DNA from: Sinobacterium caligoides
Lineage (GTDB): Bacteria > Pseudomonadota > Gammaproteobacteria > Pseudomonadales > Sinobacteriaceae
Assembly (NCBI RefSeq): GCF_003752585.1
Contig: NZ_RKHR01000004.1
Span: 496,001-560,000, forward strand
DNA length: 64,000 nt
Direction of reading: 5' to 3'
This document shows, one piece after another, positions 63,740-64,000 of the stretch. The position numbers and the translations under genes were made by a program. A model generated the notes under the pieces. The model saw only the letters and a program-made list of their open reading frames with translations. It ran no database searches and had not been told where the DNA came from. Every line of letters begins with the position of its first letter. The stretch's first letter is position 1.

Positions 63740-64000
63740 ATGGACAACCCTAAAGACAAAACACATAGTAAGTCGAGAACCCTTGTTCTCACCTCTCTAT
63801 TTGCCTTATTGCTCGTGATAATTGCCCTAATCAGCTTGAGTCTGTGGCTGTCAACAGCAGGAAAGAAAATAGCTTTCACCAACTTTGCCGCCATGCTCTA
63901 CACAAACAGCGCTTGTGACACCAGCTCGTACTCCTACCAAGAGTTTCAGCAAATCTTACACCACTATTCCAAGGGAGAGCCCGCCACCTGGAATGATTAT
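63740..64000 (+). CDS. Membrane-anchored protein, paralogue 2, 3' truncated
   Basis: 87 residues visible, running off the window. One N-terminal span (LVLTSLFALLLVIIALISLSL), then TNFAAMLYTNSACDT and QQILHHYSKGEPATWNDY. Compare the preceding gene: FAKLAMYNTQPNCSDT and RRILHEHSQGKPLTWEHY, the same order and spacing of the Cys and the ILH-H-S-G-P-TW--Y motif. The ATG at 63740 lacks a strong ribosome-binding site. Confidence 0.75.
   Translation, partial: MDNPKDKTHSKSRTLVLTSLFALLLVIIALISLSLWLSTAGKKIAFTNFAAMLYTNSACDTSSYSYQEFQQILHHYSKGEPATWNDY

Overview
The window looks like chromosome of a marine, chitin-using gammaproteobacterium. This rests on family content: NagR/NagB-II/NagK/NagX N-acetylglucosamine (GlcNAc) genes, a very large TonB-dependent receptor, an Entner-Doudoroff block, YihG, RlmM, RsuA and QmcA/NfeD. 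An affiliation near Cellvibrionales or Alteromonadales is plausible, but I cannot fix the species. I saw no rRNA, tRNA, CRISPR array, insertion sequence or prophage.

Layout. 1-2.6 kb: 3' part of nirB, then nirD (cytoplasmic NADH-nitrite reductase). 2.8-4.7 kb: two non-homologous soluble pyrophosphatases, head to head. 5-13.2 kb: a lipoprotein, AvtA, a DUF695-like protein, a LuxR-type regulator, a corrinoid adenosyltransferase, a small heat-shock gene with a sigma-32-like promoter and a ROSE-like RNA thermometer, a ketosteroid isomerase, a HIT protein and RlmM. 13.2-24.4 kb: a hybrid sensor kinase, a decayed RND-permease tail, a solitary ExbD, QmcA/NfeD, AqpZ, SlyD, RsuA and a large MscS channel.

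24.8-49.4 kb is the functional core. One strand carries edd-zwf-pgl-(terminator)-eda-gap-pyk with pgi just upstream of edd. Next to it lies the GlcNAc system: LacI-type NagR, NagB-II, NagA, NagX, an SSS-family transporter, a GH20 hexosaminidase, a BadF-type GlcNAc kinase and a TonB-dependent receptor. Six copies of a 14-bp palindrome (TGACAACGCTGTCA and close variants) sit before pgi (two), nagB, nagK and the receptor gene (two). At the pgi, nagK and receptor promoters the palindrome overlaps the predicted -35 box. The inferred flow is: chitin oligomers enter through the receptor; the hexosaminidase releases GlcNAc; the SSS carrier imports it; NagK, NagA and NagB-II turn it into fructose-6-phosphate; Pgi makes glucose-6-phosphate; and the Entner-Doudoroff enzymes, Gap and Pyk yield pyruvate. 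Pgi is the joining step and seems to be under the GlcNAc repressor.

49.5-64 kb is mixed housekeeping and accessory content: a YihG-type acyltransferase, a nitrobindin-like protein, a Bcr/CflA exporter, an exported AstE/AspA-like zinc hydrolase, a predicted lipoprotein Nudix enzyme, an M50 protease beside TrkH, a DUF2959 lipoprotein, a patatin, an acetoacetate-decarboxylase-like protein, an HNH-fold protein lacking its catalytic His, and two tandem paralogous membrane-anchored proteins of unknown function, the second cut by the window end.
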